A stretch of DNA of 64,000 bases, taken from contig JAGXSZ010000022.1 of assembly GCA_018333515.1 (NCBI GenBank), positions 1 through 64,000 of the forward strand, in the 5' to 3' direction. Origin of the DNA: Actinomycetota bacterium (GTDB taxonomy: Bacteria; Actinomycetota; Aquicultoria; Aquicultorales; Aquicultoraceae). The notes under the pieces are model-generated. The model did no database searches. It was not told the origin of the DNA and worked only from the letters and a program-made list of their open reading frames with translations. Both the position numbers and the translations under genes were made by a program. Positions 61,024 to 64,000 of this stretch are shown here, piece by piece; the stretch's first letter is position 1; each line of letters opens with the position of its first letter.

Positions 61024-64000
61024 TTATTGATTAAACTCCTGATAGAGATCAGTTAGCAAATCTATTCTGTTCTGTGCATATGCATTACAAATTTCATCCG
61101 CTAGCGCCTTTACCTCTTCGTTATCTCTTTCGTAAAGGTACCTAACTATAGATCGTATATGCTCACGGTCATAATCTGGGCAGAACGGTATTCTAATTAT
61201 CTGAGCAAAGATTTGCCCAATATATTTGGCCGATCTAGTTGCATCTCCCCTATCCTTAAGCTGATCTAGAGCTTCTATGAAAAACGCTGAATCATGGTCG
61301 GTGTGGATATACTTTGCAGATAGCAAAAGTAGTGCTAAATTCTCGTCCGTTATCTCTTCTAGGTAGACCGCGAGCAATCCTGACTTGGCTATAAGTTTTT
61401 TTTCTACATCTGTTAGATCAGTCCTCGAAGCGTATCTACTATAAACCATTTGCCAAAACTTCAAGATTCTATCAATATATTCATCTCGTTTGCCATCTTT
61501 ATTTTCTTCCAGGCTATTCTGTATACGCCAGAAAAAACTTACTAAATCGTCAATGTCTGTAAGATTCCAATCATCTATTAGCTTTTTATAAGGGCCATCG
61601 TCAGACAAGTTATCAATATTCCACAAATATCCTAATCCTATATGGTCTGTTAAGAGATCTTCTGCATGTCTACCTGTTAATTGGTGTGTTAGTGCTTTTT
61701 TATAGTTATCCTTCATAAGTTCATAGAACCTTGGATTAAGCGCCACGCCAAAGAGATATCCCTCCATGAATGCATTCCATAGCTCATCATCTTCAAGGGT
61801 TTCCATAACTTGAATTCTTTGTTCTGTCCAGGTCTTATCTAGATAAAGAAGATTTGGCATATACTGACCGAGTAAAGTATAAGCATCGTTTACACCATTA
61901 CTTAAAGCAGACTCAAATCTATTCTTTAAATCATCAGACCATCTTACCTTTTCAATGGCTGGATTTTCTTTAGCTAGCCTAGCAATTCTTAAAGCTATTA
62001 AGATTAAGGCGGTTAGAGCTTTGCCTTCTGCAGAATTGAGCGCATGAAATACAGCGTCTTTATTTTCATCTTTGCTGGGACTTATCCTTTCTAATACAAT
62101 AAACAGGATTTCCTTAGCTAAAGGAATATGTTTTCCGTCAAAAGCCCAGCTATCTTTCCGAGTGCCTTCCTGGATAAGCTCAGAAACCGATCCTGCGACC
62201 CACTCATGTGTTGCATGCCAATCATCATCTGCAGCTTTCAATGCATCGCTCCAGAACTCTTCTCGATCAATGTAGGATTTTACAAACGCTAATAAAGCGC
62301 CCCAATCAATTGGAGCTTCGTTTTTCCATGCTTCTCTTAAGCCTGCAAGAATGTCATAGACATAGAGATAGCTGGTATTAATGTATGGGCTTAAATCTTC
62401 TGTGAACTTGTCTGGATTCTCCTGTACAGTAGACCTTAAAGTATCAGATAAACCGCCAATAGTCGGTCCTTCCCAGAAATTTTCTGTCTTGAATACCGCT
62501 AGATAGTCTGCAATTTCTTTATTAGACATTCTAAGTAGTTGTTCATTTGCAAGTGGAGATGGTCCTGACCCCCACTGAGTCATCACTTCCCCAATCGAAG
62601 CACTTAATTTAACATTAGCACCTGTATCTTTCTGCAAATTATCATAGCGCTCTTTGAATATTGGAACCGCTGAAAGAGCATCATAACGTTTCTGTTTCCA
62701 CAATTTTAGATATTCGTTGGGATCGTCTGTAACTAATGGGTATCTGGGTCCGTTCTCAATCAATGCCTGCAACAAGGTTTGCTGCTCAGGGGTCAACTCT
62801 TTTAGTTGTTCAAGAATGTGCCTTAATTCATCTCCGAAGAATTCGCCTTCAATTACAAAACTGCCCAACTCACTTGTAAGAAGTGCCCAGAATAGAGCAG
62901 AATAAGTTTCGAAATTCCTGCCGATTATGTACATGGCGAGCTTTGGGAAAAAAAAGTAATCTTGACTCATTAGGTTATTTAGTATACTAATTGTCGTGGT
63001 GGTATCGGCGTGTGCTTTTGCGTTTAAGACATTCTTTAGCGTATATACAAGAAGGTCTAACGCCGATGAAAAATGCTCTATATGCTTATCTTGGGAATAA
63101 AGCGAATGATAAGTCTCACCATTAAATAGATTCCTGTGAGCATTCGAGATTCTTCTTTTAAGCTCAGCCGAATCGACTTTCTTAAATAAAGGGTCTTTTT
63201 CTAATTCGCTATATGTATGCTTAATAAATTCATCCCTAGTGCATTTCTTTGTTCTTAATTCTTTAATTAGCGTGCCCTCAATTTTATTCCCTTGTATAAA
63301 ATCGCCAATTAACTCTTCAGGCTTCTTTGTACTAATATCTAATATTTGAAGTAGACAACTGGTGTCATCCTCTTTTAGAGATAAAAGGATTTGTTGAGAG
63401 TCAATCTCTAGATCGATATCGGCATGGCTAACTTTTAAAAGAGCTTCAACCTTGTTAATAAGATTCTCTATCAACTCTCGTGAGCAATGTCTACCGATTG
63501 CTTCTTTGCACTGATTGATTGCCTTGAGATACCAATAGCGATCAACGGCTAATTCTTGTTCTTTTGCTCGATCATATTTCGAGCTACCTTTTGCTTCTGA
63601 AGCTGGCTTGATAGTTGTAATTAAATCGAATATCATTTCCGCTTTTTTGATATCATCTGGGGTTGGTGACCCCGGCAGAAACTTTGGTAATAATTTTGTG
63701 GCAATGTCATGGCTTATAAAATCTGAACCAAATTTTGAGGAAACCCATGCCCTTAAATGATCAAGCGTATCCAAAGGTATTAGCTCGTTGGGTACTTTTA
63801 GCAGTATCTTTATAAAGAACCAGAAAGTGCGATAATTGTCTTTTCCTGAGGCCGTAACTTCATTGATGATACCGAGAATCTCTCTAATATATAACTCATA
63901 GTCGGGAATTGCTATGTTTTCTGCGACCTTCTCAAGATATGGTAAGACATTCCATTGTGGAACAGAAAAGTAACCTTCCTCTTCAGCAGGAATTACGCCC
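61024..64000 (-). CDS. Very large helical protein, partial at window edge
   Basis: The frame runs from the stop at 61024 to the window edge without interruption, at least 991 residues. The TTG at 63774 is only an internal codon; upstream it reads AEEEGYFSVPQWNVLPYLEK and continues out of view. The visible part is almost all alpha-helical with many Glu/Lys, leucine-rich helices and a C-terminal HEAT-like character. I see no Walker motif, nuclease or membrane segment in it. DNA here is visibly more AT-rich than the rest of the window. Size, helical build and island location recall large defence-system proteins, but an N-terminal effector domain, if any, lies outside. Confidence 0.75.
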   Translation of the reverse strand, partial: GVIPAEEEGYFSVPQWNVLPYLEKVAENIAIPDYELYIREILGIINEVTASGKDNYRTFWFFIKILLKVPNELIPLDTLDHLRAWVSSKFGSDFISHDIATKLLPKFLPGSPTPDDIKKAEMIFDLITTIKPASEAKGSSKYDRAKEQELAVDRYWYLKAINQCKEAIGRHCSRELIENLINKVEALLKVSHADIDLEIDSQQILLSLKEDDTSCLLQILDISTKKPEELIGDFIQGNKIEGTLIKELRTKKCTRDEFIKHTYSELEKDPLFKKVDSAELKRRISNAHRNLFNGETYHSLYSQDKHIEHFSSALDLLVYTLKNVLNAKAHADTTTTISILNNLMSQDYFFFPKLAMYIIGRNFETYSALFWALLTSELGSFVIEGEFFGDELRHILEQLKELTPEQQTLLQALIENGPRYPLVTDDPNEYLKLWKQKRYDALSAVPIFKERYDNLQKDTGANVKLSASIGEVMTQWGSGPSPLANEQLLRMSNKEIADYLAVFKTENFWEGPTIGGLSDTLRSTVQENPDKFTEDLSPYINTSYLYVYDILAGLREAWKNEAPIDWGALLAFVKSYIDREEFWSDALKAADDDWHATHEWVAGSVSELIQEGTRKDSWAFDGKHIPLAKEILFIVLERISPSKDENKDAVFHALNSAEGKALTALILIALRIARLAKENPAIEKVRWSDDLKNRFESALSNGVNDAYTLLGQYMPNLLYLDKTWTEQRIQVMETLEDDELWNAFMEGYLFGVALNPRFYELMKDNYKKALTHQLTGRHAEDLLTDHIGLGYLWNIDNLSDDGPYKKLIDDWNLTDIDDLVSFFWRIQNSLEENKDGKRDEYIDRILKFWQMVYSRYASRTDLTDVEKKLIAKSGLLAVYLEEITDENLALLLLSAKYIHTDHDSAFFIEALDQLKDRGDATRSAKYIGQIFAQIIRIPFCPDYDREHIRSIVRYLYERDNEEVKALADEICNAYAQNRIDLLTDLYQEFNQ

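Overview
The window is a contiguous bacterial chromosome segment, mostly of moderately high GC. Almost all housekeeping genes lie on the minus strand in long, tightly packed operons. The mix points to an anaerobic, deep-branching Actinomycetota-like (or Bacillota-related) Gram-positive. Supporting genes are an oxygen-independent class III ribonucleotide reductase, LL-diaminopimelate aminotransferase, SpoVS, RNase Y, CGAAC-N4-GTTCG type SOS boxes, S-layer homology domains and exported multiheme c-type cytochromes. The lineage is inferred; no 16S gene is present.

Layout. (1) 1-7.1 kb, accessory: a multiheme cytochrome split by an in-frame UGA, a frameshifted O-antigen-ligase/TPR protein, a DUF2304 protein, a coiled-coil protein, a REP-type tyrosine transposase flanked by palindromes, and a toxin-antitoxin remnant. 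(2) 7.1-12.3 kb: anaerobic dNTP synthesis (nrdG, thioredoxin-like protein, nrdD) and its regulator nrdR, divergent from lexA, then a BlaI-type regulator. (3) 12.5-30 kb: hflX, dapL, dapF, miaA, a MEMO-AMMECR1 fusion, miaB, a PHP phosphoesterase, spoVS, a GHKL ATPase, rny, recX, recA, thpR, cinA, pgsA and rimO. (4) 30-32.2 kb: a hydrolase and an orphan protein. (5) 32.4-48.3 kb: M16 peptidase-pnp-rpsO, ribF-truB-nrnA-rbfA-DUF503-infB-ylxR-nusA-rimP, and hpt-nuclease-like-rnhB-lepB-rplS-trmD. (6) 48.5-60.3 kb, cell surface and signalling: an HMA-like protein, a 1678-residue surface protein ending in a six-heme cytochrome module, a TPR anchor protein, a membrane methyltransferase, a PAS/GAF/SpoIIE phosphatase interrupted by an in-frame UGA, a PAP2 phosphatase, a DUF457 protein and an SLH protein. 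(7) tRNA-Ala(CGC), followed by a visibly AT-rich accessory region with a very large unidentified protein that runs off the window edge.

How it works together. The cytochromes, the giant surface protein and the SLH protein suggest electron transfer through or across the cell wall. The translation and RNA-decay operons form the core. The nrd and recA/lexA regions carry readable control sites: an NrdR box, two DnaA boxes and SOS boxes. The most unusual observations are two independent in-frame UGA codons inside otherwise continuous proteins, the calcium-loop/Fn3/cytochrome fusion, DnaA boxes in the nrdR leader, a GHKL ATPase between spoVS and rny, a zinc-finger-like tail on NusA, and the AT-rich island beside the tRNA gene.
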